Source of the DNA: Mycolicibacterium bacteremicum
Lineage (GTDB): Bacteria > Actinomycetota > Actinomycetes > Mycobacteriales > Mycobacteriaceae
Direction: 5' to 3'
NCBI RefSeq assembly: GCF_002086115.1
Contig: NZ_MVHJ01000020.1
Location: forward strand, 25,847 to 89,846
Length of the DNA stretch: 64,000 bases
The notes under the pieces were generated by a model. The model searched no databases, was not told where the DNA came from, and was given only the letters and a program-made list of their open reading frames with translations. Shown piece by piece: positions 34,550 to 43,323 of this stretch. The translations under genes were made by a program, and so were the position numbers. Positions within the stretch are counted from its first letter, which is position 1; each line of letters opens with the position of its first letter.

Positions 34550-34888
34550 GTGCGCAAGTGGGCCTTGTTGGGTGCAGCGATTGCCGTCGAGGTCGCCGCG
34601 ACGTTGTCTCTGCGCGCCTCCCAGGATCATTCGGCGTGGTTGATCGTCGTGGTGACCGGTTACGTGTCGGCGTTCGTGCTGATGGCGGCGGTGCTGCGCG
34701 CCGGTATGCCGATCGGCGTGGCCTACGGCATCTGGGGCGCGACCGGTACCGCCGCGACGGCCACCATCGCGGCGGTGGTCTTCGGTGAGGCCTTCACCTG
34801 GCCGCTGGCGGTGGGGATCGCGCTGATCATCGCCGGCGTGCTGCTGGTCGAACTGGGATCGCACCCCGCCGCCGAGGTGTCGCCGTGA
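34550..34888 (+). CDS. Small multidrug resistance (SMR) protein, first of a pair
   Basis: 112 aa with four membrane helices. The essential Glu is in the first helix (AAIAVEVAATLSLRAS), and PIGVAYGIWGATGT in the third carries the helix-breaking motif. SMR proteins exchange protons for cationic drugs or guanidinium. GTG start at 34550. It overlaps the next SMR gene by 4 bases, a layout typical of heterodimeric EbrAB/YkkCD-type transporters. Confidence 0.9.
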   Translation: MRKWALLGAAIAVEVAATLSLRASQDHSAWLIVVVTGYVSAFVLMAAVLRAGMPIGVAYGIWGATGTAATATIAAVVFGEAFTWPLAVGIALIIAGVLLVELGSHPAAEVSP

Positions 34889-35211
34889 TGTGGCTGGCGC
34901 TGGCCGGCGCCATCGGCATGGAGGTGCTCGCGACGCTGGCGCTGCGGGCCTCCGACGGATTCCGTCGCCGACGCTGGATCGCGCCGGTGGTCACCGGCTA
35001 TGCGATCTCATTCACCCTGCTGTGGCTGTCCTTGTCGCTGGGCATGCCGGTCGGCGTCGCCTACGGCGTGTGGACGGCCTGTGGTGTCGCGCTGGTCGCG
35101 GTGGCCGCCCGGGTGCTCTTCGCCGACCCCCTGACCTGGAAGATGGCCGCCGGGATCGCGCTGATCGTGGCCGGGGTGCTCACGATCGAGATGGCCGGCG
35201 TGGTCCACTGA
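34885..35211 (+). CDS. Small multidrug resistance (SMR) protein, second of a pair
   Basis: 108 aa, four helices, with Glu in the first (GAIGMEVLATLALRAS) and PVGVAYGVWTACGV in the third. GTG 34885 has GAGG seven bases upstream; ATG 34888 is the alternative. It forms an antiparallel pair with the preceding protein by analogy. Its 3' end overlaps the convergent MFS gene by 32 bp. Confidence 0.9.
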   Translation: MMWLALAGAIGMEVLATLALRASDGFRRRRWIAPVVTGYAISFTLLWLSLSLGMPVGVAYGVWTACGVALVAVAARVLFADPLTWKMAAGIALIVAGVLTIEMAGVVH

Positions 35212-36367
35212 GCACACCGGGGATGCCGGCGAGTACCGCGACCAGCAGACCCACCGCAGGCACCAGCAGAAGTCCGGTCCGCAGCCCGGCGGCATCGGCG
35301 ATCAGCCCGATCACCGGTGGCGAGGCCACGAATCCCAGCCGCATCAGCCAGGCCACCGCGGTCAGCCCGGTACCCGGACGCAACCCGGGCAGCCGGTCGG
35401 CCCCGTGCATGGCCGCCGGCACCAGCGTCGCGACACCCAGACCGACCGCCGCAAAACCGGCGATCGTGCCCGGCACCGACGGAAAAGCAAGGGCCAGGCC
35501 CATACCCGCGGCGATCACCAGACCGCCGGTCCCCGTCACCGCCCGCTCACCGAACCTGTCCACCATGCGATCACCTGTGAGCCGTCCGACGAACATGCAC
35601 CCGATCAGTGCGACGTAGCCGAGCACCGCAACCGGCCCCACGGCGCCGACCCCGTCGCGCAGGTAGAGCGTGGCCCAGGTACCGCCCACATCCTCGATGA
35701 CGGCGCCGGCAATGGCGATCATGATCAGCGCGGCCAGCAACGCGTACACCCGCGGGCCGGCCCGGCGCCCGGCGCCGACGGCACCGTCGCGATGTTCGTC
35801 GACATGATCCGGGCCGGACAGCAGAAACCGATACGCCGTCAGTGCCACCGCGGCGAACAGCACGGCGACGATGCCGAGGTGGACCGCGCGGTCGATCCCC
35901 AGGGCGATGGCCGCGGCACCCATCGAGCCGCCGAGAAGGCCGCCGGCCGCCCACACCGCATGCAGGGAGTTGATGATCGACCGCCCGTAACGCTGCTGAA
36001 CCCGCAGGCCGTGGGCGTTCTGCGCGACGTCGGTGACCGCATCGCAGGCACCGCCGACGAACAGCGCCCCGGCCAGCAACGCCGGTGTGCCCGCCAGACC
36101 GGCGGCCGCGATCAGAGCGGCCAGCAGCACCGAGGAACCGACCGCGGCCCGCGCCGACCCGAACCTGCGGATGACGGCGCCGGCGGTCAGCCCTGCCACC
36201 AGCGCGCCGGTGGCGAATGCCGCGACGACGGCACCGTAACCGGCATTCGACAGGCCCAGGTCGGTCTTGATCTCCGGGTACCGGGGCAGCAGGTTGGCGA
36301 ACATCGCGCCGTTGGTCAAGAAGAGCGCGGCCACCGCGATCCTGGCCCGGCGGTCCTGCACGGTCAT
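35180..36367 (-). CDS. Major facilitator superfamily transporter
   Basis: 395 aa, about twelve membrane helices. MFS features: FLTNGAMFANLLPRYPEIKTDLGLS at the first helix, a GALVAGLTAGAVIRRFGSARA loop between helices 2 and 3, and GRLTGDRMVDRFGERAVTGTGG as the repeat after the midpoint. Resembles the FucP/YbjJ-type group whose substrates are often unknown. ATG 36367 has GGAG just upstream; the frame extends further but without a ribosome site. Divergent from malQ and convergent with the SMR pair. Confidence 0.88.
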   Translation of the reverse strand: MTVQDRRARIAVAALFLTNGAMFANLLPRYPEIKTDLGLSNAGYGAVVAAFATGALVAGLTAGAVIRRFGSARAAVGSSVLLAALIAAAGLAGTPALLAGALFVGGACDAVTDVAQNAHGLRVQQRYGRSIINSLHAVWAAGGLLGGSMGAAAIALGIDRAVHLGIVAVLFAAVALTAYRFLLSGPDHVDEHRDGAVGAGRRAGPRVYALLAALIMIAIAGAVIEDVGGTWATLYLRDGVGAVGPVAVLGYVALIGCMFVGRLTGDRMVDRFGERAVTGTGGLVIAAGMGLALAFPSVPGTIAGFAAVGLGVATLVPAAMHGADRLPGLRPGTGLTAVAWLMRLGFVASPPVIGLIADAAGLRTGLLLVPAVGLLVAVLAGIPGVLSGPRRPSRS

Positions 36368-36463
36368 GACTCCGGACACCATGGCCGACGACGATACTGA
36401 CGCCGGGGCCGGCGACTCCGGCCGGTCCGGCGTGGCCGCCGGCGATCCGGCAAGATTGGGTGC

Positions 36464-38572
36464 ATGACCGAATTGGCCGATCTCGCACAGCGGTACGCGG
36501 TGGCAACCGAGTTCGTCGACTGGCGTGGCCAGAGCATCCCGGTGCCCGAGCACACCTTGATCGCCGTGCTCGCCGCGCTCGGGGTGGCGGCGGGCACCGC
36601 GGAGGAACGCGAACAGGCCGCGCATGCGCACGACCGCGAGTACTGGGGTCGCGTGCTGCCGCCGACGGTGGTGACCCGGTCGGGCAGCACATCGGCATTC
36701 CGGGTGCACGTCACCCATGGTGAGCCGGTCGGTCTGTGGATCCGGTTGGCGGACGGCTCCGTGCGCACCGGGCTGCGCCAGCTCGAAAACAATCGTCCGC
36801 CTTACGATCTGGACGGTCGGCTGATCGTCGAGGCCACCTTCGAGTTGCCCGCCGACCTACCGCCGGGCTACCACCGGCTGCACGCCCAGACCGGCGGCCA
36901 GGACACCGACACGACGCTGATCGTGGCGCCCGCGAAGCTCGCGCCGCCGCCGCAGCGACAGTGGGGACTGGCCACCCAGCTCTACAGCGTCACGTCCGAA
37001 CAATCGTGGGGCACCGGCGATCTGACCGATCTGACCGACCTTGCCGTGTGGTCGGCCACCCGACACGGCGCCGGCTTCGTGCTGGTCAATCCGCTGCACG
37101 CGGCCGCCCCGGTGGCGCCGATGGAACCGTCGCCGTACCTGCCGACCTCGCGGCGCTTCGTCAACCCGCTGTATCTGCGGGTCGAGGCCATCACCGAGTA
37201 CGCCCAGTTGCGCAAGCGCGGGCCGCTGCGCAAGGCGCGTACCGAACTCGCCGTCCGGGCCCGCCGCCGCGACGGGATCGACCGTGACGCCGCCTGGAAG
37301 GTGAAGCGGGCCGCCCTGCAGCAGGTGTACCGGGTGCCGCGGTCGGCGGGCCGCGAGCTCGCGTACACGGCCTTCTGTGACCGCGAGGGGCGCAGTCTCG
37401 ACGACTTCGCGACGTGGTGCGCACTGGCCGAGGTACACGGTCCGGACTGGCGTTCCTGGCCGGCCGCGCTGACCCATCCGGACAACCCGGAGGTCGCGGC
37501 GTTCGCCGCGGCCAACCGCGTCGCCGTCGACTTCCACCGCTGGCTGCAGTGGCTGCTCGACGACCAACTGACCGCCGCCCAGGCCACCGCCCTCCAGGCC
37601 GGTATGGACCTGGGCATCATGCACGACCTGGCCGTGGGCGTGGACCCCGGCGGCGCGGACGCCTGGGCGCTGCAGGATGTGCTGGCCCGCGGCGTCAGCG
37701 CCGGCGCACCGCCGGACGAGTACAACCAGCTCGGCCAGAACTGGTCGCAACCGCCCTGGCGGCCCGACCAGTTGGAGCGGACCGGGTATGCGCCGTTCCG
37801 CGCACTGGTCAACGCGGTGCTGCGGCACGCGGGCGGGGTCCGCATCGACCACATCATCGGGTTGTTCCGGTTGTGGTGGATTCCGCAGGGCGCGGCCCCG
37901 ACCGAGGGCACCTACGTGCGCTACGACCACGACGCGTTGATCGGCATCGTGGCGCTGGAGGCATACCGCACCGGTGCCGTCGTGGTCGGCGAGGATCTAG
38001 GCACCGTCGAGCCCTGGGTGCGCGACTACCTGAGCGACCGCGGTGTGTACGGCACCTCGATCCTGTGGTTCGAGCGCACCGATGACGGCGCCCCGTTGCC
38101 TGCCGAACGGTGGCGCGAGGCGGCGCTGTCGGCGGTCACCACCCACGACCTGCCCCCGACGGCCGGCTACCTGGCCGGCGAGCACATCCGGCTGCGGGAA
38201 TCGCTGGGCCTGCTCACCCGTCCGGTCGCGGAGGAGATCGCCGACGACCGCACCGAGCAGCAGGCCTGGCTGACCGAGCTGCGCCGCCTGGGTCTCATCG
38301 GTGCGGACCCCGACATCGACGAGACCGTCCGCGGCCTGCACGCCTACCTGGGCCGCACCCCGTCGAAACTGCTGGCCCTGGCGCTGCCGGACGCCGTCGG
38401 CGACATCCGCACCCAAAACCAGCCGGGCACCACCGACGAGTACCCGAACTGGCGGGTACCGCTGTCCGGACCCGACGGCCGGCGGCTGACGCTGGAGGAG
38501 GTGTTCGCCGATCCGCGCGCCAACGCTCTTGCCGAGGTAATGAAAGCGCAGGTACCGACGATGGACACGTGA
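36464..38572 (+). CDS. malQ: 4-alpha-glucanotransferase (amylomaltase, GH77)
   Basis: 702 aa, the actinobacterial MalQ length with an extra N-terminal domain (about residues 1-160). GH77 catalytic features: GAGFVLVNPLHAA, SPYLPTSRRFVNPLYLR, GGVRIDHIIGLFRLWWIP (catalytic Asp in RIDH), VVVGEDLGTVEPWV (acid Glu) and VTTHDLPPTAGYL with the third acidic residue. It disproportionates maltooligosaccharides in trehalose and glycogen metabolism. Standing alone, divergent from an MFS gene. Confidence 0.95.
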   Translation: MTELADLAQRYAVATEFVDWRGQSIPVPEHTLIAVLAALGVAAGTAEEREQAAHAHDREYWGRVLPPTVVTRSGSTSAFRVHVTHGEPVGLWIRLADGSVRTGLRQLENNRPPYDLDGRLIVEATFELPADLPPGYHRLHAQTGGQDTDTTLIVAPAKLAPPPQRQWGLATQLYSVTSEQSWGTGDLTDLTDLAVWSATRHGAGFVLVNPLHAAAPVAPMEPSPYLPTSRRFVNPLYLRVEAITEYAQLRKRGPLRKARTELAVRARRRDGIDRDAAWKVKRAALQQVYRVPRSAGRELAYTAFCDREGRSLDDFATWCALAEVHGPDWRSWPAALTHPDNPEVAAFAAANRVAVDFHRWLQWLLDDQLTAAQATALQAGMDLGIMHDLAVGVDPGGADAWALQDVLARGVSAGAPPDEYNQLGQNWSQPPWRPDQLERTGYAPFRALVNAVLRHAGGVRIDHIIGLFRLWWIPQGAAPTEGTYVRYDHDALIGIVALEAYRTGAVVVGEDLGTVEPWVRDYLSDRGVYGTSILWFERTDDGAPLPAERWREAALSAVTTHDLPPTAGYLAGEHIRLRESLGLLTRPVAEEIADDRTEQQAWLTELRRLGLIGADPDIDETVRGLHAYLGRTPSKLLALALPDAVGDIRTQNQPGTTDEYPNWRVPLSGPDGRRLTLEEVFADPRANALAEVMKAQVPTMDT

Positions 38573-38636
38573 CTGGAGTTTCTACAGGTGTGGTTCTGCG
38601 ATATGTTCGCACCGCACCGCGACACCCGGAGGTCAC

Positions 38637-39077
38637 GTGAAGAAGCTAATCGGCTTGGGGCTGGGCGCCTGCGCCATTGCGTCGGCGGCCGTCGTCACCG
38701 CAGGCACGGCCAGCTCGGACCCGCAGGGCGCGGCTGTCCCGCACAATGTGGTCGGCGAGCCGTATGCCCAGGCCGTCGCGATCCTCAAGAGCATGGGCAT
38801 CCCGTCGATGTTCGGTGGCGCGGTGGGCAGCGATGTCCAGCAGAGCCTGTGCATCGTCGAGAAGCAGAAGTACATCCCCTCCGGCAAGATGCAGCTGATG
38901 CTCAACTGCACCCAGGCGGCCTTCGACGCCGCCGGTGCCAGCCGCTCGACAGGTTCGGGGCCCGGCGGCCGCACGGTCGGCGCGAACGGTGTCACCACCG
39001 TGACGCCCACCCCGGTCCCGCCACCGGGGGCCGGCGTGCCGACCTCGCCGAAGCCCGTTCCTCCGCCCGCTCCCTGA
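38637..39077 (+). CDS. Secreted protein with a PASTA-like segment and proline-rich tail
   Basis: 146 aa. Signal peptide (KKLIGLGLGACAIASAAVVTAGTA), then one PASTA-like segment: VPHNVVGEPYAQAVAILKSMGI, with two Cys (LCIVEK and LNCTQ) likely in a disulfide, then a proline-rich C-terminus. GTG start with GGAGG four bases upstream. Small secreted mycobacterial proteins of this form have no known activity; wall or lipid II binding is a guess from the PASTA-like part. The next gene is a membrane kinase whose signal could be related. Confidence 0.8.
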   Translation: MKKLIGLGLGACAIASAAVVTAGTASSDPQGAAVPHNVVGEPYAQAVAILKSMGIPSMFGGAVGSDVQQSLCIVEKQKYIPSGKMQLMLNCTQAAFDAAGASRSTGSGPGGRTVGANGVTTVTPTPVPPPGAGVPTSPKPVPPPAP

Positions 39078-39099
39078 GCCGGGCGTCTAGTATTCGCCC

Positions 39100-40527
39100 A
39101 TGCCATTGGCGCCTGGGGCGACGTTTGCCGGATACACCATCGTCCGGGCACTCGGCGCCGGCGGGATGGGCGAGGTCTACCTGGCCCAGCATCCGCGGCT
39201 ACCGCGTCAGGACGCGTTGAAGGTCCTGCTGGCGCAGGTCTCCACCGACGACGAATACCGGCTGCGTTTCGAGCGGGAGGCCGATATCGCCGCCACACTG
39301 TGGCATCCGCACATCGTCGGTGTGCACGATCGCGGTGAGAGCGACGGTCAGTTGTGGATCGCGATGGACTACGTCCCGGGCACGGACACCGCGCGGTTGC
39401 TGCGCGAAGAACACCCGCACGGCCTGCCGGCCGAACAGGTCACCGAGATCATCACCGCGGTCGCCGCCGCCCTGGACTACGCCCACCAGCGCAACCTGCT
39501 GCACCGCGATGTGAAGCCGGCCAACATCCTGTTGTGCCATCCGGAGTCCGGTGACCGGCGGATCATGCTGGCCGACTTCGGTATCGCCCGGTGGTCCGAC
39601 GACGTGTCCGGTCTGACCGCCACCAACATGACCGTCGGCACGGTGTCCTACGCCGCGCCCGAACAGCTGATGGGCAGCCCGCTGGACGGCCGCTCGGACC
39701 AGTACGCCCTGGCCGCCACCGCCTACGAACTACTCACCGGCACACCGCCCTTCCGCAACTCCAATCCGGCGGTGGTCATCAGCCAGCATCTGTCGGCCTC
39801 GCCCCCCGCCATCGGCAGCCGCAAGCCCGAGCTGGCGCACCTGGACCCGGTGTTCGCCAAGGCGCTGGCCAAGGACCCCGGTGATCGTTTCGACCAGTGC
39901 ACCGATTTCGCCCGCGCGCTGGGTCATCAGCTGGCCGGGGACACCTCCGAGCAGACCCGGCTGGCACCGACCCGCGCGCCCGAACCGAAGGTGCGCCGCA
40001 AGCGCCCGGCGACCGCGATCGTGGTGGCCGCGGTACTCGCGGTGCTGCTCTGCGTGGCGGTGGTGGTGGCCGCCTTCGAATTCGGCCGCGCCGACGATGA
40101 GCAGCGCCCCGCCGCCGCGCCAACCACCACGACCGGCACCCGGCCGTCGACGACCACCGCGCCGGCACCCCCGCCACCGCCTGCCACGACCACCGCGACC
40201 GACCCGACCGTCACGGTGACCACCGATGTCAGCACCCCGGCCGCGGTGCCCGTCGTCGGTGCCGACTGCGATCCGGCCGGCGGTACCGGGACCACCGCCG
40301 ACGGGTCGACCGTCTACTGCGAGACCCTGGCCGGTACCCAGGCCACCATCTGGTCACTGACCTCGGGCACCGTGCCGAGCCCCACCGTGACGACCGACCC
40401 GCCGGCCCCCGACGAGGAACCGCTGCCCGGGGTACTGGAGTCCCCGGTGCGCGTCTGCATGCAACAGACCGGTCAGACCCGCCGCGAGTGCCGCGAGCAG
40501 ATCCGCATCAGCAACGGGCTGCCCTGA
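39100..40527 (+). CDS. Membrane-anchored serine/threonine protein kinase (Pkn family)
   Basis: 475 aa. Kinase domain residues about 12-280: glycine loop LGAGGMGEVYLAQ, Lys in ALKVLL, catalytic loop LLHRDVKPANILL, DFGIARW, and YAAPEQL. One membrane helix near 306-328 (AIVVAAVLAVLLCVAVVVAAF) then an extracellular Thr/Pro-rich linker and a small C-terminal sensor with paired Cys. Resembles PknF/PknI/PknJ-type kinases more than PknA or PknB (no PASTA repeats). The ligand is unknown. It ends exactly where the convergent NUDIX gene ends, with abutting stop codons. Confidence 0.92.
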   Translation: MPLAPGATFAGYTIVRALGAGGMGEVYLAQHPRLPRQDALKVLLAQVSTDDEYRLRFEREADIAATLWHPHIVGVHDRGESDGQLWIAMDYVPGTDTARLLREEHPHGLPAEQVTEIITAVAAALDYAHQRNLLHRDVKPANILLCHPESGDRRIMLADFGIARWSDDVSGLTATNMTVGTVSYAAPEQLMGSPLDGRSDQYALAATAYELLTGTPPFRNSNPAVVISQHLSASPPAIGSRKPELAHLDPVFAKALAKDPGDRFDQCTDFARALGHQLAGDTSEQTRLAPTRAPEPKVRRKRPATAIVVAAVLAVLLCVAVVVAAFEFGRADDEQRPAAAPTTTTGTRPSTTTAPAPPPPPATTTATDPTVTVTTDVSTPAAVPVVGADCDPAGGTGTTADGSTVYCETLAGTQATIWSLTSGTVPSPTVTTDPPAPDEEPLPGVLESPVRVCMQQTGQTRRECREQIRISNGLP

Positions 40528-41004
40528 TCATTCGACCGCGCGCCCGGCCAGCTGCTGCATCAGCTGATCCAGCAGCGGCCGTTGCCCCTTGAGCAGTTTC
40601 ACGCGGGCCTGCCCGACCGCGAACCACTGCACCCGGTCGAGTTCGGGGTACTGACGCAGCCTGCCGGATCCCCGCGGCCACTCCATCTCGAAGGTGTTGC
40701 TGACGGCGTCGGTGACGTCGAGGTCGGCCTCGACGGCGAAGGCCGTGATGACTTTCCCGCTCGGTTGACGCAGCGGCGGGAAATCGATCCGCGGACCGTC
40801 GGGCACTGCCAGGCCCACCTCTTCGGCGAACTCCCGTTGCGCCGCGGGCCAGGCCTGCTCGGACCCGTCGAACTCCCCCTTCGGAATCGACCACGCGCCA
40901 TCGTCTTTGCGCGCCCAGAACGGCCCGCCGGGGTGCCCGATGAGCACTTCGGCTGTGCCGTCGGTCACCCGGAACAACAGCAGTCCTGCACTTGCTTGCG
41001 GCAT
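40528..41004 (-). CDS. NUDIX hydrolase
   Basis: 158 aa. The Nudix box G-x5-E-x7-R-E-U-x-E-E-x-G-U is complete in GEFDGSEQAWPAAQREFAEE followed by VGL (about residues 43-65). An N-terminal strand (SAGLLLFRV) and GPFWARKDDGAWSIPKGE match a group that acts on NTP or dinucleotide substrates. C-terminal LLDQLMQQLAG is helical. ATG 41004 is used; a GTG one codon earlier is possible. Substrate unknown. Confidence 0.92.
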   Translation of the reverse strand: MPQASAGLLLFRVTDGTAEVLIGHPGGPFWARKDDGAWSIPKGEFDGSEQAWPAAQREFAEEVGLAVPDGPRIDFPPLRQPSGKVITAFAVEADLDVTDAVSNTFEMEWPRGSGRLRQYPELDRVQWFAVGQARVKLLKGQRPLLDQLMQQLAGRAVE

Positions 41005-41140
41005 CACCGCAGCGTACTGGGTGTCCGTGACCGGTGGACGCCACTGTTCATCTGCTGTCAACCCTTACGTTCCATGGAATTAGCACCGACCCCGACCGGT
41101 TGCACACAGCAGCAGTTGTGAGAAAGAAGGCAGTAAAGCC

Positions 41141-41398
41141 ATGCAGGCAAGAGGATTCGCCGCGTTGGGGGCGGTACTGGCGGGGTCGATGGTCGGGCTG
41201 GCGGCGCCGGCTGCGGCGGCCCCGTCCGGACCGGGTAACGCCGAGGATGCCGTGACAGAACTGGAGAGCAGTGGCGTCGTGGTGATCGTGCAACCACACA
41301 CCAGTGCGCCACTGGATCGTTCGACCGTGCTGAGCGTGCGCCCGGGTGAGAACTACCGGCCGCTCGGCGGCAACCTGGTGTACCTCGACGTCGGCTGA
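41141..41398 (+). CDS. Small secreted protein of unknown function
   Basis: 85 aa with a signal peptide (ARGFAALGAVLAGSMVGLAAPAAAAP) and a mature part of about 58 residues: AVTELESSGVVVIVQPHT and VLSVRPGENYRPLGGNLVYLDVG. Mycobacteria carry several short secreted proteins of this kind with no known role. The upstream region holds the palindrome TTCCATGGAA (41070-41079) and is shared with the divergent NUDIX gene. I do not recognise a family. Confidence 0.75.
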   Translation: MQARGFAALGAVLAGSMVGLAAPAAAAPSGPGNAEDAVTELESSGVVVIVQPHTSAPLDRSTVLSVRPGENYRPLGGNLVYLDVG

Positions 41399-41450
41399 CG
41401 TAGCGCACGTCATACGGCACCGCGGGGCCCTCGCCGCTACAGTCACCACC

Positions 41451-42242
41451 GTGGCCGACACCCGGTACAGCCGATATGTCGCGGTGGGCGACAGTCAGAC
41501 CGAAGGACTCTGGGATCTCGACGATTCGGGGACGCTGATCGGGTTCGCCGACCGGCTGGCCCGGATGGTGGACGCGCACTCGCCCGGGCTGCAGTATGCC
41601 AACCTGGCGGTCCGCGGCAAACGGATCGCCGATGTGCTGGAAGTGCAACTGCCGCAGGCCCTGGCGATGCAGCCCGATCTGATCACCGTGTGCGTCGGCA
41701 TGAACGACGTGACGCGCCCCGGACGCCGGTTCGCCCGCGCCCTGCGGGATCTGGACACCCTGCACGACACCCTGGCGAGCTCCGGTGCGACGGTCGTGAC
41801 GACCACCTTCCCCGACATCGCCCGGATCCTGCCCGCCGGCCGACTGCTGATCGCGCGGGTGCTGCGCATCAACGACGTCATCCGCGCGGCGGCCGACCGG
41901 CACGGGTTCCGCCTGGTCGACCTGTACGACGCCGCGTCGATGACCGATCCGGTCGTGTGGAGCCCGGACCGGGTTCACGGATCGCGCACCGGCCACATGT
42001 TGTTCGCCGCCGCCGCGGCGGAGGCCCTGGAACTGCCTGGCGCCAACCATGATTGGGCCGACGTACCGGCCGGCGACGAGAGTCCGACGCTGCGCTCGCG
42101 GATGTACTCACAGGTGCTGTGGACGCAGAACATGTTCATGCCGTGGATATGGCGTCATCTGCGCGGACGCAGCGCGTTTCACGGCCACGAGCCGCGGCAT
42201 CCGCGACTGATCCCGATCTCGGTGCGATCAGAGGCCCAGTAG
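41451..42242 (+). CDS. SGNH/GDSL-type hydrolase
   Basis: 263 aa from GTG 41451. SGNH blocks: YVAVGDSQTEGLWD with the catalytic Ser, LAVRGKRI, VCVGMNDVT with the Asn, and DRVHGSRTGH with the Asp/His pair. Lacks a signal peptide, so it may act in the cytosol on small esters or acyl carriers. Frame extends upstream into the previous gene, so the GTG after a gap is chosen. Ends 14 bp from the convergent DUF732 gene. Confidence 0.88.
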   Translation: MADTRYSRYVAVGDSQTEGLWDLDDSGTLIGFADRLARMVDAHSPGLQYANLAVRGKRIADVLEVQLPQALAMQPDLITVCVGMNDVTRPGRRFARALRDLDTLHDTLASSGATVVTTTFPDIARILPAGRLLIARVLRINDVIRAAADRHGFRLVDLYDAASMTDPVVWSPDRVHGSRTGHMLFAAAAAEALELPGANHDWADVPAGDESPTLRSRMYSQVLWTQNMFMPWIWRHLRGRSAFHGHEPRHPRLIPISVRSEAQ

Positions 42243-42256
42243 TCCGGGCGGGGTGA

Positions 42257-42625
42257 TCAGAGCCCGAACGGGTCGAATCCGAAGATCTTGCCGTCACCGA
42301 TACCGGCGACCGCTGCCGGGCAGAACATCGAGATCGCCACACCGGTGAACATGGTCGCCGGACCGAGCGACATACCGGCGCGGTCGGCGACGGTGGCCGC
42401 GGCGTTGGCGGCATTCTGGCCGGGCTGCGACAGCATCGGGCATACCGACTGGCCGAGAGCCAGGGTGTCGACGGCGTTCATGGTGTTCGGCGCCGTCACC
42501 CCGGCGGCGTCCAGCGCGTTGAGGAAGACATCGGCCGCGGACTCCGCCCGCGCCGGAGCGGCGAGGGCGAGCACGGCACCGACCGACACGGCGGTGGACA
42601 GCACACAGGTGGCGAAACGGCGCAT
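42257..42625 (-). CDS. DUF732 secreted protein
   Basis: 122 aa with a signal peptide (RRFATCVLSTAVSVGAVLALAAPARA) and a mature helical domain typical of mycobacterial DUF732: ADVFLNALDAAGV, LGQSVCPML and VAISMFCPAAV, whose two Cys likely form a disulfide. Function unknown; family is found across mycobacteria. ATG 42625 begins the signal peptide; the longer frame is not used. Confidence 0.87.
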   Translation of the reverse strand: MRRFATCVLSTAVSVGAVLALAAPARAESAADVFLNALDAAGVTAPNTMNAVDTLALGQSVCPMLSQPGQNAANAAATVADRAGMSLGPATMFTGVAISMFCPAAVAGIGDGKIFGFDPFGL

Positions 42626-42668
42626 GGCTGGCAATGCTATGCCATCGCGGCGCCCGCGCCGGCCACCG

Positions 42669-43280
42669 TCAGCTGTGCCAGGCGCCCTCGATCTGCTGGG
42701 CGACATCGATGATCCGGGCCTCGCGCGCACCGGGACTGTCGATCTCACCAGCGACGTGTGCCGAGATGAACCGCTTGATCTCGGCATCGATACCGGCCAT
42801 CACCCGCAGTACCTCGGCGCGCAGCGTGCCCGATGTCACATGGATCGCGATATCGCGGGGTCCGGGCTTTCCGACATCGATGATCAGCAGCAGCGGTTCG
42901 GCCGCGCGGGCGGTCGCCTGCAGGACGATCTCCCCGAAGACCATGAAGCGCGGCTTGTCGATCCGCAGATCGATCACCATGTTGATCTCCAGCGGAATCC
43001 GGATGTCGAAGGTGATGCTGTCGCCGACCCGGCGGGTCACCCGCGGATACTGCACCCGCACCCGAGCGGTGACCTTGGCGATCCCGCCCGGGCCCTGACC
43101 CATCGGTCCCATCTGGAACTCATCGCCGGCGATCGCCCCGATGGCGTCGGCGACACGCTTCTCCGAGACCGCGACCTCGAAGAACTGACGACCGAACTCC
43201 TCGTAGCTGATGTACCGGCCCGGCGTGCCTGCGCCCGGTTGGGCGGGTGGGGAACCCTCGGAACTGTCCATGGTGGACAT
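42669..43280 (-). CDS. Conserved mycobacterial protein of unknown function
   Basis: 203 aa, no signal peptide or membrane helix. A disordered, Ser/Pro/Gly-rich N-terminus (about 25 residues) precedes a soluble domain with GRYISYEEFGRQFFEVAV, ITFDIRIPLEINMVIDLRI, PRFMVFGEIVLQATARA and HVTSGTLRAEVLRVMAGIDA. The amphipathic beta-rich middle may bind lipid, but I do not recognise a named family. Neighbours are a DUF732 protein and an NTF2-like protein on the same strand with about 43-bp gaps, so co-expression is possible. Confidence 0.75.
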   Translation of the reverse strand: MSTMDSSEGSPPAQPGAGTPGRYISYEEFGRQFFEVAVSEKRVADAIGAIAGDEFQMGPMGQGPGGIAKVTARVRVQYPRVTRRVGDSITFDIRIPLEINMVIDLRIDKPRFMVFGEIVLQATARAAEPLLLIIDVGKPGPRDIAIHVTSGTLRAEVLRVMAGIDAEIKRFISAHVAGEIDSPGAREARIIDVAQQIEGAWHS

Positions 43281-43323
43281 AACGCTCTCACGTACCCGGT
43301 ACGGCGCTGCGCGACACACCCAT

